A stretch of 35,256 nucleotides of DNA from Thermoproteaceae archaeon (lineage in GTDB: Archaea; Thermoproteota; Thermoprotei; Thermoproteales; Thermoproteaceae): the NCBI GenBank assembly GCA_020833025.1, contig JAJHRB010000008.1:1-35256 (forward strand), read 5' to 3'. How positions within the stretch are numbered: the stretch's first letter is position 1; the number at the start of each line of letters is the position of its first letter. The position numbers and the translations under genes were made by a program. This document shows positions 7,078-15,256 of the stretch, in pieces. The notes under the pieces are model-generated. The model had not been told where the DNA came from and searched no databases. It saw nothing but the letters and a program-made list of their open reading frames with translations.

Positions 7078-10000
7078 GGGGCCAGCTCATATTGCTGACC
7101 GCGTTGGTAGTGGCGGTGGCCGTTGCGGCCGTAATAGCCGCTCAGATGGCGCTTAACATGGGCCAGTTCTCGTCCAGCGTCAGGACGGGCTACGGCATAT
7201 ACGCCAAGGCATGGCCGGAGGCCGTCGACCTGGCGGACTCCCACGCGCTGCAGGCGGCGCTCAAGGCCGCCTCGCAGATATCGGCGGGCGCGCTCTCGTC
7301 CGGCCTCTACGCGAGCCCCGCCAAGGCCTCAAGGTGGCTGACCTACAACGCCACGTACCTCTACCTCAACAGGTCTCTGGCGGTGGTCAAGGAGAACTTC
7401 CTCCCTCTCGGCGCCCAGCTGGACTTCAGCGTCCGCGTGCGCTACTACGGCTTCAACGGCACGCTGGGCCCCTACCCGCTGGCCGCGCCGCTCGGTAGGT
7501 GGAACATCGAGCCGCTCAGAAACGGCTACATGAGCATCCAAGGCGCTGACCTATACCGGATCGTCGCGGTCTGGCAGGCCCCCGACTACGACGGCTACTA
7601 CGCGGTCACCTACGGGGCGCACGTCTCCGAGCCCGGCGCCGTGGGCGAGATCTACCACGTCGCGCTCGGCGAGTTGCTGCGGAAGCTGAGAAACGCGAAC
7701 CCAGAGCGGAGCCTCTTTGTATTCTTAGTAGACAGCCAGACGTGCAGAATGTGGCAGCTCCCCTGGTGGGCAGAGATGGCGAAATGCCCGCTTTGTCTCC
7801 TGCACGTGCGGATACCAAGCAGGTCTGAGATAGGCGCTAGCGAGCCTGTGCTGCAGGGCGGCAAGGCCCTGGAGTTGCTGGCGGTCCTCACGCCGAACTA
7901 CGTAGGCGACTCTCTACCCGTCATCAAGTCCGGTCCCTGCGCGGGCGGCAGCGTGGAAACAGAACAGGTACCGCTGAACTTTGACATAAATAACAACCCC
8001 AAGGCAGTTTTTGCGCAGACCGTCGAATACAGCGGCCCCCGCCCCAGCCAATATTCAGGTTGGCTTTTCTGGGATGCCAGCGATATAGTTCAGTGGGCTC
8101 AGTCGACGGTAAGCACGACCAGCTCTTGCTACCCGGATCACCCGGTGACAGGCGGCGTCTTGTCCGCGGGCAAGAGCGTTGTTTACGACGCGGGCTTCGG
8201 GAGGGTTGCGGAGGTGTACGCCACCTATGACGGCGGCACGAAGAACTGGGCTTTCAACTTATACACAGGACCTGTGGCTCTCCCATCTAACTGGGCGGGC
8301 TTCATGGTTGAGGCCCTAGTTAGGCCCGCAGCCACAAATACCGTGCGCCCGGCTAGGCTGGATCTTTATTTCTACTCCTCCGATCCCGCCTCGACGCATC
8401 CCATATGTGCGAACTTTCTAGGCGTCCAAGCCGTGTGGCCGGTCTTGGTGTGGTCGAGCTGGAGGGGCCACCCAAACGGCGTCTGGAACGGCCGGACTTG
8501 GGATGACTCGGGTACTGTTTATTTCCAGACGTCGTGGTACCTCTTCTCGCTTGCCGCGTCGACAAGCGTTGTGAGGTATCAGGTGTTTTCCTACAACACC
8601 ACGAGGCCTCTGAGGGTCTTAGGGACAAAGACCCTTCAGGGCAATCCGTGGGGCACCACTTGGCAGTTCTACGTAGTTCTAGGGAGTGCCATTGTGGACA
8701 GCCCAGCAAGCGATCAGCCCTGGACTGAGAGCGCGAGGTATGCCTACGTGAGGGTGAGGCCGTGGGTTGACCCTCCCCCGGCTGTCATGTTTGGCTTCAT
8801 CTCTGGCGCGCCCGCCGTTAGGCCCAGCCGTGTGGATGTCGTCGCGGAACGCTCGGCCTCAGCTATGTCTAGCATAAACCTGACCGGCAGCATAGGCCTG
8901 GCGGGCGTGAGGGACTTGGTAATACGGAGAAGCATCTCCCTCAACGTCAGCGTGTTGGAGGCAGAGGCGGTGAGGGACGGCGCCAACCAGATCGCCTACC
9001 GGTACAGGATTGTGGTGAATTCGTCAGTGCCGAGGGGCTCCCTCGCCGCCTCGCTCACTCTCTTCTACAGCTTGGGCAGTAGCTACGTGAACTCCACGTG
9101 CCCGTCGCCGCTGTGTGAGGCCAACTTAATCGAGTACCGGGGCTACTCCCGCGGCGTCGACACCGCCGTATACGACGTGACGTTTACGGTGCCGGCATGG
9201 GCGAGCCACGCGCTCATAGTGAATGTGTTCGGCACAAAGGCCGCCGTGTCTGCCGCGAGGCCCAGGCTGTACGTCTTGAGCGCGGGCACAAATGCCTACT
9301 ACTTGATAAACGAGGGCGACGGCACGGCGGCATTCGTCGTGCCGTGGCGCCAAGACGGACCTTTGATCACAGGCATAAGCCCCGACGACGCCAAGTTCGC
9401 CGGGCTCTTTCACGTCACCGACGGGAGGGATAGATGGACTGTCCTTCTGGTGCCGCCGGGCTCCGTCGTGAGGGTGGTCACCGCCTCAGCCGTTGATGAC
9501 TGGCGCCAGTACCTAGTCCCGTGGCAGGCGGAGATGCTTACCTATACAGACAGTCCGTGCCCGGATCCCAGATACGTCCGCGTGTACTTCCCGGGCAACG
9601 TGACGCTTAGACGTTACTACGTTTTACTGCCATATCAACCCTCCACGGTGCCTAACGGTCATGCATTTCTCGGCGGCAGGTGGGCTTCTCTAGCTGTCTA
9701 CAGGGATCCTGCGAATATGCTGTGGCTGAAGCTCTCAACGTCGCAGCAATTAACCAACAAGGCGGTTCTCGTGGCGCTGTGCGGGACTGGAACTAACTCA
9801 CCGCCTTCGTCGTTTTTCGACTGGTACAGCCCCACGCCGTCTGGCGGCGCCTTGGAGTTCGCGTCGCCTCCAAGCCTCTCGACCTACCCCGACGGCTACA
9901 CCGTGGCGGTGTGGCACTCCGGCCCTATGAGCGTTGCTCTCCAGAACGGCACTGACTATCCACCCTGGAACTGTTATGAAGGCAGAAGAATTGTGGGCAT

Positions 10001-10346
10001 ACAGTATACTGGAAGTGATCCCGCCTTTCTGTGGCACTTTAACGGCTTCTGTTTCGACATGCATATATGGGAGCGCGTGGGGTCCGGCACGCCGCAGATG
10101 TACGCGCTTTCTATCTCCCCGCAGCCGGTGCTGTACCAGATCTCTACGGGCACGGATGTTGGGAGCTGGTGGCTTAGGTCTTATCCAAACGTGGCGCCTG
10201 CGCTCGGCGGCAGGCCTCTGCAGTCTTTTACGCACGTTTACGGCTCCGCCGGTTTTAGCGCGGCCCTCATCCCGTTTACGTGGCCTAGGCCGTACATTTT
10301 CCTGGACTTTTCGGAGAACCCCGTCGGCCCCTACTCGACGACATGA
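7074..10346 (+). CDS. Giant pilin-like surface protein C, 1090 aa
   Basis: GTG 7074 overlaps the previous stop (GTGA). The N-terminus MRG-QLILLTALVVAVAVAAVIAAQM has the short Arg-Gly leader and hydrophobic helix of archaeal class III signal peptides (Gln rather than Glu near the site). The ectodomain of about 1060 residues is beta-rich, aromatic-rich and carries many NxS/T sequons (NATYLYLNRS, NGT, NTTR, NLT, NVS), as expected for a heavily glycosylated extracellular protein. Segments such as WAGFMVEALVRP and YAYVRVRPWVDPPPAVMFG resemble jelly-roll/LamG or DUF2341-type folds often found in adhesins and carbohydrate binders, but this is impression only. No C-terminal anchor was seen, so it should be held by the N-terminal helix. 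It is by far the largest protein here and is probably the exposed tip or functional part of the system. Confidence 0.8.
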   Translation: MRGQLILLTALVVAVAVAAVIAAQMALNMGQFSSSVRTGYGIYAKAWPEAVDLADSHALQAALKAASQISAGALSSGLYASPAKASRWLTYNATYLYLNRSLAVVKENFLPLGAQLDFSVRVRYYGFNGTLGPYPLAAPLGRWNIEPLRNGYMSIQGADLYRIVAVWQAPDYDGYYAVTYGAHVSEPGAVGEIYHVALGELLRKLRNANPERSLFVFLVDSQTCRMWQLPWWAEMAKCPLCLLHVRIPSRSEIGASEPVLQGGKALELLAVLTPNYVGDSLPVIKSGPCAGGSVETEQVPLNFDINNNPKAVFAQTVEYSGPRPSQYSGWLFWDASDIVQWAQSTVSTTSSCYPDHPVTGGVLSAGKSVVYDAGFGRVAEVYATYDGGTKNWAFNLYTGPVALPSNWAGFMVEALVRPAATNTVRPARLDLYFYSSDPASTHPICANFLGVQAVWPVLVWSSWRGHPNGVWNGRTWDDSGTVYFQTSWYLFSLAASTSVVRYQVFSYNTTRPLRVLGTKTLQGNPWGTTWQFYVVLGSAIVDSPASDQPWTESARYAYVRVRPWVDPPPAVMFGFISGAPAVRPSRVDVVAERSASAMSSINLTGSIGLAGVRDLVIRRSISLNVSVLEAEAVRDGANQIAYRYRIVVNSSVPRGSLAASLTLFYSLGSSYVNSTCPSPLCEANLIEYRGYSRGVDTAVYDVTFTVPAWASHALIVNVFGTKAAVSAARPRLYVLSAGTNAYYLINEGDGTAAFVVPWRQDGPLITGISPDDAKFAGLFHVTDGRDRWTVLLVPPGSVVRVVTASAVDDWRQYLVPWQAEMLTYTDSPCPDPRYVRVYFPGNVTLRRYYVLLPYQPSTVPNGHAFLGGRWASLAVYRDPANMLWLKLSTSQQLTNKAVLVALCGTGTNSPPSSFFDWYSPTPSGGALEFASPPSLSTYPDGYTVAVWHSGPMSVALQNGTDYPPWNCYEGRRIVGIQYTGSDPAFLWHFNGFCFDMHIWERVGSGTPQMYALSISPQPVLYQISTGTDVGSWWLRSYPNVAPALGGRPLQSFTHVYGSAGFSAALIPFTWPRPYIFLDFSENPVGPYSTT

Positions 10347-11014
10347 CGTCGCTTGAGGTTTTGATCCTCACCGCGTTCACTCTCCTGATAGTGTTCGCGG
10401 CTCTGCCGTATGTAATCGGCATGCTTCACTCCTCTCTGGCTCCGCTGGAGTACAGAACCGCGGCCGGGTACGTTTTGGCCTTTGCCGACAGCTTAGAGGC
10501 AGATTTCGGGATGGCCGGCGCGCGGAAGTACTTCAACCTGCCGAGGTTTGTCTACGGGAGCTTTGGCCCCGTCAACCGGACGTATACTCTCCAGCTGCTT
10601 GGTTGCGGGCCTCTGCAGACGTTCCGCTGGAATTCTGCGGAGCTGTGGTACAACGCGACCTATCTCGTCGGGGAGCGGAGGCTGCTGCGCGGTCTCAGCG
10701 CGGGCTTGACGGCACGGCCGCCGGACACGTTAATGGCGGTGGAGGCTCTCGAGAGCGGCATCAGGGCGTACCCGAGAGTCTTCATCGTGAGCGGCAAGGG
10801 CGAGGCCTATGTGTATATCATTAACGCCACGGTGCGCCTCTCCGGCGCTGGCACCCCGGCCTACGTGACCTACGAGATGTCCGGCTTAAGGCTGGTGGGG
10901 CCTTTCAGCTGCCGGGACCCCAAGCTCGTGGTGCCCGGCGCCCCGGCCATTCTCGGGAGCGGCGACACGAATGTATACATCGTGATCCAGAACGCTACTG
11001 TGTGGCTGAGGTGA
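10343..11014 (+). CDS. Pilin-like protein D of the surface operon, 223 aa
   Basis: ATG 10343 overlaps the previous stop (ATGA). The N-terminus MTSLEVLILTAFTLLIVFAALPYVIGM is a pilin-like helix with Glu at 5. The outer domain (about 195 residues) has sequons NRT, NAT (three times) and few Cys (LLGCGP, FSCRD), fitting an exported glycoprotein. No enzyme motif. In type II secretion and type IV pili, small sets of minor pseudopilins of differing size are co-encoded and form a tip complex; this protein would fit such a role, which remains an inference. The stop overlaps the next start. Confidence 0.75.
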   Translation: MTSLEVLILTAFTLLIVFAALPYVIGMLHSSLAPLEYRTAAGYVLAFADSLEADFGMAGARKYFNLPRFVYGSFGPVNRTYTLQLLGCGPLQTFRWNSAELWYNATYLVGERRLLRGLSAGLTARPPDTLMAVEALESGIRAYPRVFIVSGKGEAYVYIINATVRLSGAGTPAYVTYEMSGLRLVGPFSCRDPKLVVPGAPAILGSGDTNVYIVIQNATVWLR

Positions 11015-11541
11015 GGGGGGCAGTCTCGCTCGCGTCGGCAGTTCTATTCATGGCTGTCGCGGCCGCGCTGGCGGTCATCGCTGCAGTCGTGAACATGATA
11101 GCGCAGGGCGTGCTCGAGGACGACGCCCAGGCGGCCGCGCAGTCCGCGGCAGACTTCGTGGCCTCGCAGATAAGGGATGCCGTGCTGTGCGCGTCAGTGC
11201 CCGGGGTCGTTAGCGTGAGGAAGGATCTGCTCGTCCCGGGCACTTTTTACGGGTTCGACAGCGCCGCGGCGGCCGTCTGCGTGGGCAACAGGGACGGGAA
11301 CATCTACGTTAACGTGACGCTGTCCGCGGCGAGGGGCTCTGGGGTGGCTCGCGCAGCGGCGACTGCCTGGGTCTTCAACATCACGGACGGCAGGGTAGTA
11401 CTCATTGAGGGCTCCTACGCCCCGTGTCCCGGCGCGGTGCTGCCGCGGGAGTGCGTGGCCGGCAGTGCGGTGAACTTAACGCGTCCAGGCTGCGCCGCCG
11501 CAATATTTAACGGCGCAACGATATACCTGGGCCCGCCCTAG
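11011..11541 (+). CDS. Pilin-like protein E of the surface operon, 176 aa
   Basis: GTG 11011 is preferred over GTG 11002 because it gives the same GTGA overlap as the other junctions and the same MRG leader as protein C. The helix AVSLASAVLFMAVAAALAVIAAVV follows directly. An amphipathic stretch (EDDAQAAAQSAADFVASQIRDAV) continues the helix as in pilins. The outer domain has five Cys, two sequons (NVT, NLT) and a beta-rich pattern. Last gene of the unit; about 100 bp separate it from the convergent gene. Confidence 0.75.
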   Translation: MRGAVSLASAVLFMAVAAALAVIAAVVNMIAQGVLEDDAQAAAQSAADFVASQIRDAVLCASVPGVVSVRKDLLVPGTFYGFDSAAAAVCVGNRDGNIYVNVTLSAARGSGVARAAATAWVFNITDGRVVLIEGSYAPCPGAVLPRECVAGSAVNLTRPGCAAAIFNGATIYLGPP

Positions 11542-11641
11542 GCTGCTGGAGCGCGCCAGGATCGATCCTGCCCACTGCCTGCACGCCTGCCAAAGACTTG
11601 CAGCTCTCAGGGCCGCCCCGCCAGCGCAACCTGTCCCCTCC

Positions 11642-12058
11642 TTATTGCTTCTGCGCCGCTGCCTCCCTTACCAGCGCCTCGTACATCTTCCCCAGCAGGC
11701 TGTAGAGCGCGTCGATCCTACTGTTCGTCTCGTCGATCCTCCCGCTCAGCGCGTCTCGGATCTCGTCTATCCTCTTGCTTAGCGAATCGTTTAGCGAGTC
11801 AATCCTCTTGTTTATTTCATCTATCCTCCTATTTGTGTCGTTTCGTAGATCGGCGACTTCCTTTCTGACATCTGCAACTTCCCTCCTTACGTCTGCAATT
11901 TCCCTCCTAACTTCAGCTATCTCACTGCCCATCTCTCGAAATAACCCGAGCATTAACACGACAAGGTCCTCTGTGGACAGCCTCTTGCCCTCGCCAACCT
12001 TTTTCAAGACGGCCTCTAGTGCCTTGTTAACAACTGAGGCGACGGCTGACCCGACCAC
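11642..12058 (-). CDS. Coiled-coil protein with heptad repeats, 138 aa
   Basis: GTG 12058 is chosen because a TATA-like box is centred about 24 bp upstream; ATG 12097 would lie before the box. After a helical N-terminal part (about residues 1-45, ending MLGLFREMGSE) the protein consists of near-perfect heptads: EVRREIA, DVRREVA, DVRKEVA, DLRND, then RRIDEINKRIDSLNDSLSKRID and related repeats to residue 120. This is a long parallel coiled coil, without a membrane segment. Such repeats exist in many unrelated proteins, so function is open; structural, tether or phage-tail-fibre-like roles are possible. It is convergent with the surface operon. Confidence 0.65.
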   Translation of the reverse strand: MVGSAVASVVNKALEAVLKKVGEGKRLSTEDLVVLMLGLFREMGSEIAEVRREIADVRREVADVRKEVADLRNDTNRRIDEINKRIDSLNDSLSKRIDEIRDALSGRIDETNSRIDALYSLLGKMYEALVREAAAQKQ

Positions 12059-12076
12059 TAAACTGCACGGCCGGCA

Positions 12077-12086
12077 CACTATAAGG
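12077..12086 (-). promoter_or_regulatory. TATA-like box of the coiled-coil gene
   Basis: CCTTATAGTG on the minus strand, centred about 24 bp before GTG 12058. The 200 bp further upstream (12098-12296) are GC-rich with small inverted repeats (for example GCGCGCC-GGC-GGCGCGC near 12176) and no gene that I can support. Confidence 0.45.
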
Positions 12087-12296
12087 CTTTGTGTCATGTT
12101 CGTGAGCGTCGGTTAGTTTGGCTTTGCATAGCACCATTGCCTGCAGGCCCCACGGCCGCGGGCAGATCGAGGGGCGCGCCGGCGGCGCGCGGCATAGTGC
12201 CGGCAGCGCGAGAGCTAGACGCGCAAAGGCGCTGGAGGGGCTGAGACGAGCCCCGGCGGGCTGGGGCGCGCCGGACGTCGCGGAGTATTGCGAATC

Positions 12297-13190
12297 TCAG
12301 TAGTACCAGGTCAAGAAGTGCGCGTGCTCCGGCGGGTACCTTGAGAGAGAGTGCGCCTTGCACGCCTGCCTGAAGGGACACGCGGCGCACCCCGGCGACG
12401 CACGCGTGCAGACCCTGCGCCCGAAGTTCCACAGGTAATCGTCGAGAGCGAAGGGGTGAGCTCCGGCGAGCTCCGCGACGAGCCTCCACGCCCTCTTGAC
12501 CAGCTCCCTCAGCCTCACGTCCTCCTCCAGCGAGACCTCGACGCCGCTCTCAAGAAAGTCGTAGTTTATGTCGACTATCCCAAGCCTGTAGGCAACTCTC
12601 GTCAGGTGGTTGTCGACCGGCACGTCGGCCTCGTCTGCGTCCTTGAATTCGGCCAGCCCCCTCCCGTCGAGAAACTTTGCGAGCAGCAGTGCCTTCTTGC
12701 CGACGGGATCCTCGTAGGCCCTCAGGCCCCTCAGCGCCTCCCTCAGCCTCTTGATGGAGTCGAGGGGGACCAGCCTCTCGAACCCGCCGGAGAGCAGCGC
12801 CTTCCTGCCCGCGTCGCGCAGTAGGAGGACTCTCGCATTAAAGTCCCACACTCTCCTCCCGCCAATTGACAGCAAGGCCTCGGCCTCGGCCGGCGTCATC
12901 CTGGCGAGCCTCTCTGCGGTGAAGAGCCCCTTGTCGTAAGCAATTCTCCCCAGCCTGTAAAGCGCGTCCGCTCCGTGGTAGAACTCGCCGTCTATCACCC
13001 CCTCGAACGGCTCCCAGAGGCCGGTCCTGTGGTCGATCGCGACCATCGCGACGAAGTACGCGAGCTGGCTCTCAAGCGGGTCGTCGGGCGGGGGGTAGAA
13101 GCGCTGGTCCGAGTAGCTCTCGCGCCTAATCTGCAGCCCCCTCACTGCGGCCGCGACCGCCTCGGCCCTGTCAACGTCTATTGCTGGCAT
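12297..13190 (-). CDS. HhH-GPD DNA glycosylase-like protein with a 4Fe-4S loop
   Basis: 297 aa from ATG 13190; a TATA-like box centred 25 bp upstream supports the start. The C-terminus has C261-x6-C268-x2-C271-x5-C277, exactly the iron-sulfur loop spacing of endonuclease III/MutY proteins. PVGKKALLLAKFL (162-174) aligns with the helix-hairpin-helix segment GVGRKTA of Nth, putting Lys166 at the Schiff-base lysine, and PVDNHLTRVAYRLGI (191-205) matches VDTHVxRV with Asp193 as the catalytic aspartate. So a bifunctional base-excision glycosylase/AP lyase is likely. The N-terminal 110 residues (with YSDQRFYPPPDDPLESQLAYFVAMVAID) are unlike Nth and the protein is longer, so the damaged base removed is unknown, and a queuosine-salvage-like relative remains possible. 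Confidence 0.65.
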   Translation of the reverse strand: MPAIDVDRAEAVAAAVRGLQIRRESYSDQRFYPPPDDPLESQLAYFVAMVAIDHRTGLWEPFEGVIDGEFYHGADALYRLGRIAYDKGLFTAERLARMTPAEAEALLSIGGRRVWDFNARVLLLRDAGRKALLSGGFERLVPLDSIKRLREALRGLRAYEDPVGKKALLLAKFLDGRGLAEFKDADEADVPVDNHLTRVAYRLGIVDINYDFLESGVEVSLEEDVRLRELVKRAWRLVAELAGAHPFALDDYLWNFGRRVCTRASPGCAACPFRQACKAHSLSRYPPEHAHFLTWYY

Positions 13191-13210
13191 CGCGAGACTC
13201 GCTGAGACCC

Positions 13211-13219
13211 CAATTTATG
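13211..13219 (-). promoter_or_regulatory. TATA-like box of the Fe-S glycosylase gene
   Basis: CATAAATTG on the minus strand, centred 25 bp before ATG 13190. Confidence 0.45.
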
Positions 13220-13354
13220 GCCGGCAGCGCGGGGCCGCTAGGGGGCTGTCTCGGGACCCGCCGCGGCCCACCGCCGCTCTGACCGGGCTGAGCTACGGCG
13301 GCCAGGCTCCCCGGGAGGGGAACTTTATAAGCTTTCCGCGCCTGCGGGCCAAGC

Positions 13355-13362
13355 GTTAAAAG
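13355..13362 (+). promoter_or_regulatory. TATA-like box of the HAD phosphatase gene
   Basis: GTTAAAAG centred about 25 bp before GTG 13383. A second AT-rich box, CTTTATAAG (13324-13332), lies further upstream and would give a leader of about 25 nt. Confidence 0.45.
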
Positions 13363-13382
13363 GTGAGCGCGCGGCGCCGCGA

Positions 13383-14069
13383 GTGAACTGCACGCTCCTG
13401 GTAGTCGACCTGGACGGGACGCTGACTCTCAGCCGCAACACGTACGAGCTCTCCCTCGAGGCGCTCGCGGCACTGAGGCGCGCGAGAGATGCGGGCATCA
13501 GGATCGTGCTCGCCACGGCGAACGGCCTGGACTTCGCGCTCACGGTCGCGCGCTACCTTGGAATAAGGGACGTGATTGCAGAGAACGGCTGCTTCGTCTA
13601 CCTCGACGGCAAGGTCCACGAGCTGTGCTCGGGCGATATGAGCGGGGTCGACAGGGCCGTCCTCGCGACGGGCGCCGTGGCCCCGAGCCCGCAGAACAGG
13701 TGCAGGAGGTACGACCTGGCGTACATACCGCTGGCAAGCAACGCGCTGGAGAGGGTCAGGGCGGCCGTCGGGCCCGGCTACGTCGTTGAGTTCAGCGGCT
13801 ACGCAATTCACGTGAGGCCCGGGGGCGTTGACAAGGGCTACGCCGTGCTGTGGCTGTGCAAGAGGCTCGGGATTCCGTGCCACAAAGTCGCGGCGGTGGG
13901 CGACAGCGATGTTGACGCCGGCATGCTGAGAGTAGCGTGGGGCATAGCGGTGGGGAACGCCTCGCCGGCGGCCAAGAGCGCGGCGCGCGTCGTTGTCGAG
14001 GGGCCGAGCGGCATCGGATTCAGCGAGGCGGTCGACTTGATACTCTCAGGCGCCGCCTGCACTCCCTGA
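13383..14069 (+). CDS. Phosphoglycolate phosphatase-type HAD hydrolase
   Basis: 228 aa, GTG start 25 bp from a TATA-like box. HAD motif I is VVDLDGTLT with nucleophile Asp9 and acid Asp11; motif II is LATANG (Thr45); motif III Lys151 (VDKG); motif IV VGDSDVDAGM (Asp174, Asp178). The 100-residue C2-type cap lies between motifs II and III. Length and motif spacing match the archaeal phosphoglycolate phosphatase family (TA0175-like), which removes phosphate from 2-phosphoglycolate made during DNA-damage repair or metabolism. Close homologues act on other small phosphates, so substrate is inferred. The DNA glycosylase is divergent next door. The last 24 bases overlap the convergent small membrane gene. 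Confidence 0.8.
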   Translation: MNCTLLVVDLDGTLTLSRNTYELSLEALAALRRARDAGIRIVLATANGLDFALTVARYLGIRDVIAENGCFVYLDGKVHELCSGDMSGVDRAVLATGAVAPSPQNRCRRYDLAYIPLASNALERVRAAVGPGYVVEFSGYAIHVRPGGVDKGYAVLWLCKRLGIPCHKVAAVGDSDVDAGMLRVAWGIAVGNASPAAKSAARVVVEGPSGIGFSEAVDLILSGAACTP

Positions 14070-14285
14070 GCCCCTGCAGGAGCCCCTCAGCACGAGCCTG
14101 CCCGCGGCGTACACCAAAAGCCCGTACGCCAGCGTGAGCGCTATTATCGCGGCGTCTCCCACTGTCACGCGGCCCTGGAGGGCCGGGAGGGGGGCACGCA
14201 AGACCGGCAGCGCCGCCCCTCCCAGCGCGAACAGCGCCACGAGAGCTGCGTAGGAGAGCAGCAGCAGCGCCAGCGCCCGCCTCAT
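14046..14285 (-). CDS. Small membrane protein, 79 aa
   Basis: Two hydrophobic helices (about residues 4-28 and 44-66) with a short loop, basic ends, and a Gly/Ser-rich tail. Its ATG overlaps the stop of the GlcNAc-1-P-transferase-like gene by 4 bases (ATGA), which ties it to that operon as the last gene. No family recognised. A helper of the membrane transferase is possible from context only. Confidence 0.6.
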   Translation of the reverse strand: MRRALALLLLSYAALVALFALGGAALPVLRAPLPALQGRVTVGDAAIIALTLAYGLLVYAAGRLVLRGSCRGSGSAGGA

Positions 14286-15256
14286 ACTGCCGCGCCCGCG
14301 AGCTTGAGGGCCGCCGCGAGGGCCACTGTCAGGCAGGAGGAGAGCGCCACGAGCGCCGTCAGCGACTTGAATATCTCGTACTCGCCCATCGGCCTGTCAG
14401 CCACGAGAACCCTCACGAGCGAGATCACGCCGGAGTTGCAGTTCTGCACCACGGCGCCGCCTGCCAGCAGGGTCGGCCTTTCAATTTTCTCTCTGCCGCG
14501 CACTCCCCGCGACGAGAAGACTATCAGCGCCCCGTTGATTACAAACGGGAGCGCGGCCAGCACCATGTAGGCGACGAGGTCGTAGAACACGGCCACAGCC
14601 GAGAGGCTGGCCCCGAGGAAGTAGCTCCCGGCGTTCCCGTTCAGGGCCCTCGCCGGGTAGCGGTTGAACGCGTACAGCGCCGCCGACGCCGCGACGTGCA
14701 CGAGGAGGAGGCACGCGGCGTCTGCCTGGCCCCGCAGCGCGGCGACGGCCGCCACGGCGCAGCCGGCTATCGCGCTGGCGGCGGGGAGGAAGCCGTTGAC
14801 GGGGTCGAGCATGTTGAACGCATTTGCCATAATGGGTATTGCGAGGACGGCGAACAACGCAGCCGTTCCGGAGAAGCACGCCGCCAGCGGAATTGTCAGC
14901 ATGAGGGCGCCCCCGGCCTTGACCGCAGACCTGGCAACGACGAGCGCCACGAGGGTCGGGACGAGCACCCTGACGTACTCGTTAACGCCCCTTATGTCGT
15001 CGATAAAGCCGAGAAGCCCGGCGCAGAGAGACGCGACGAGCACGGGAATCGCGCCCTCCACTCCCGCGCTCGCGACGCAGTATCCTGCCGTGGCGGCCAC
15101 CACGGCGACGAGCCCCCCGGAGCGCGGCACTGCATCAATTCCCTTGTGCACGTCGCGCGTTGTAATACCCCTGGCCCTCTGGTAGGGCACCCACCACATG
15201 CCGAATAAAATCCCGGCGGCAGCGGCAACGGCGGCGGCGAGCAGCCCGAGCGTCAT
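14282..15256 (-). CDS. GlcNAc-1-phosphate transferase-like membrane enzyme (GPT/MraY/AglH family)
   Basis: 324 aa with about ten membrane helices. Family motifs are present: DVHK (35-38) in the first cytoplasmic loop, GFIDDI (83-88) with the Asp pair that binds metal, NAFNMLDPVNG (145-155, the NxxNxxDxxNG signature), and FNRYPARALNGNAGSYFLG (198-216, substrate loop). These enzymes move a sugar-1-phosphate from a UDP-sugar to a dolichol- or polyprenyl-phosphate; in archaea this starts N-glycan assembly. That fits the many sequons in the surface proteins of this window. The sugar is not known. It follows deoxyhypusine synthase with a 4-base ATGA overlap, so they share an mRNA. Confidence 0.8.
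   Translation of the reverse strand: MTLGLLAAAVAAAAGILFGMWWVPYQRARGITTRDVHKGIDAVPRSGGLVAVVAATAGYCVASAGVEGAIPVLVASLCAGLLGFIDDIRGVNEYVRVLVPTLVALVVARSAVKAGGALMLTIPLAACFSGTAALFAVLAIPIMANAFNMLDPVNGFLPAASAIAGCAVAAVAALRGQADAACLLLVHVAASAALYAFNRYPARALNGNAGSYFLGASLSAVAVFYDLVAYMVLAALPFVINGALIVFSSRGVRGREKIERPTLLAGGAVVQNCNSGVISLVRVLVADRPMGEYEIFKSLTALVALSSCLTVALAAALKLAGAAV

Noticed and set aside
12094-12489. 131-aa minus-strand frame
   Set aside because: It overlaps the Fe-S glycosylase in another frame and shows only GC-driven Arg/Ala content.
14664-15208. Two long plus-strand frames over the transferase gene
   Set aside because: Both are shadows of the membrane enzyme on the other strand, which has the real motifs.
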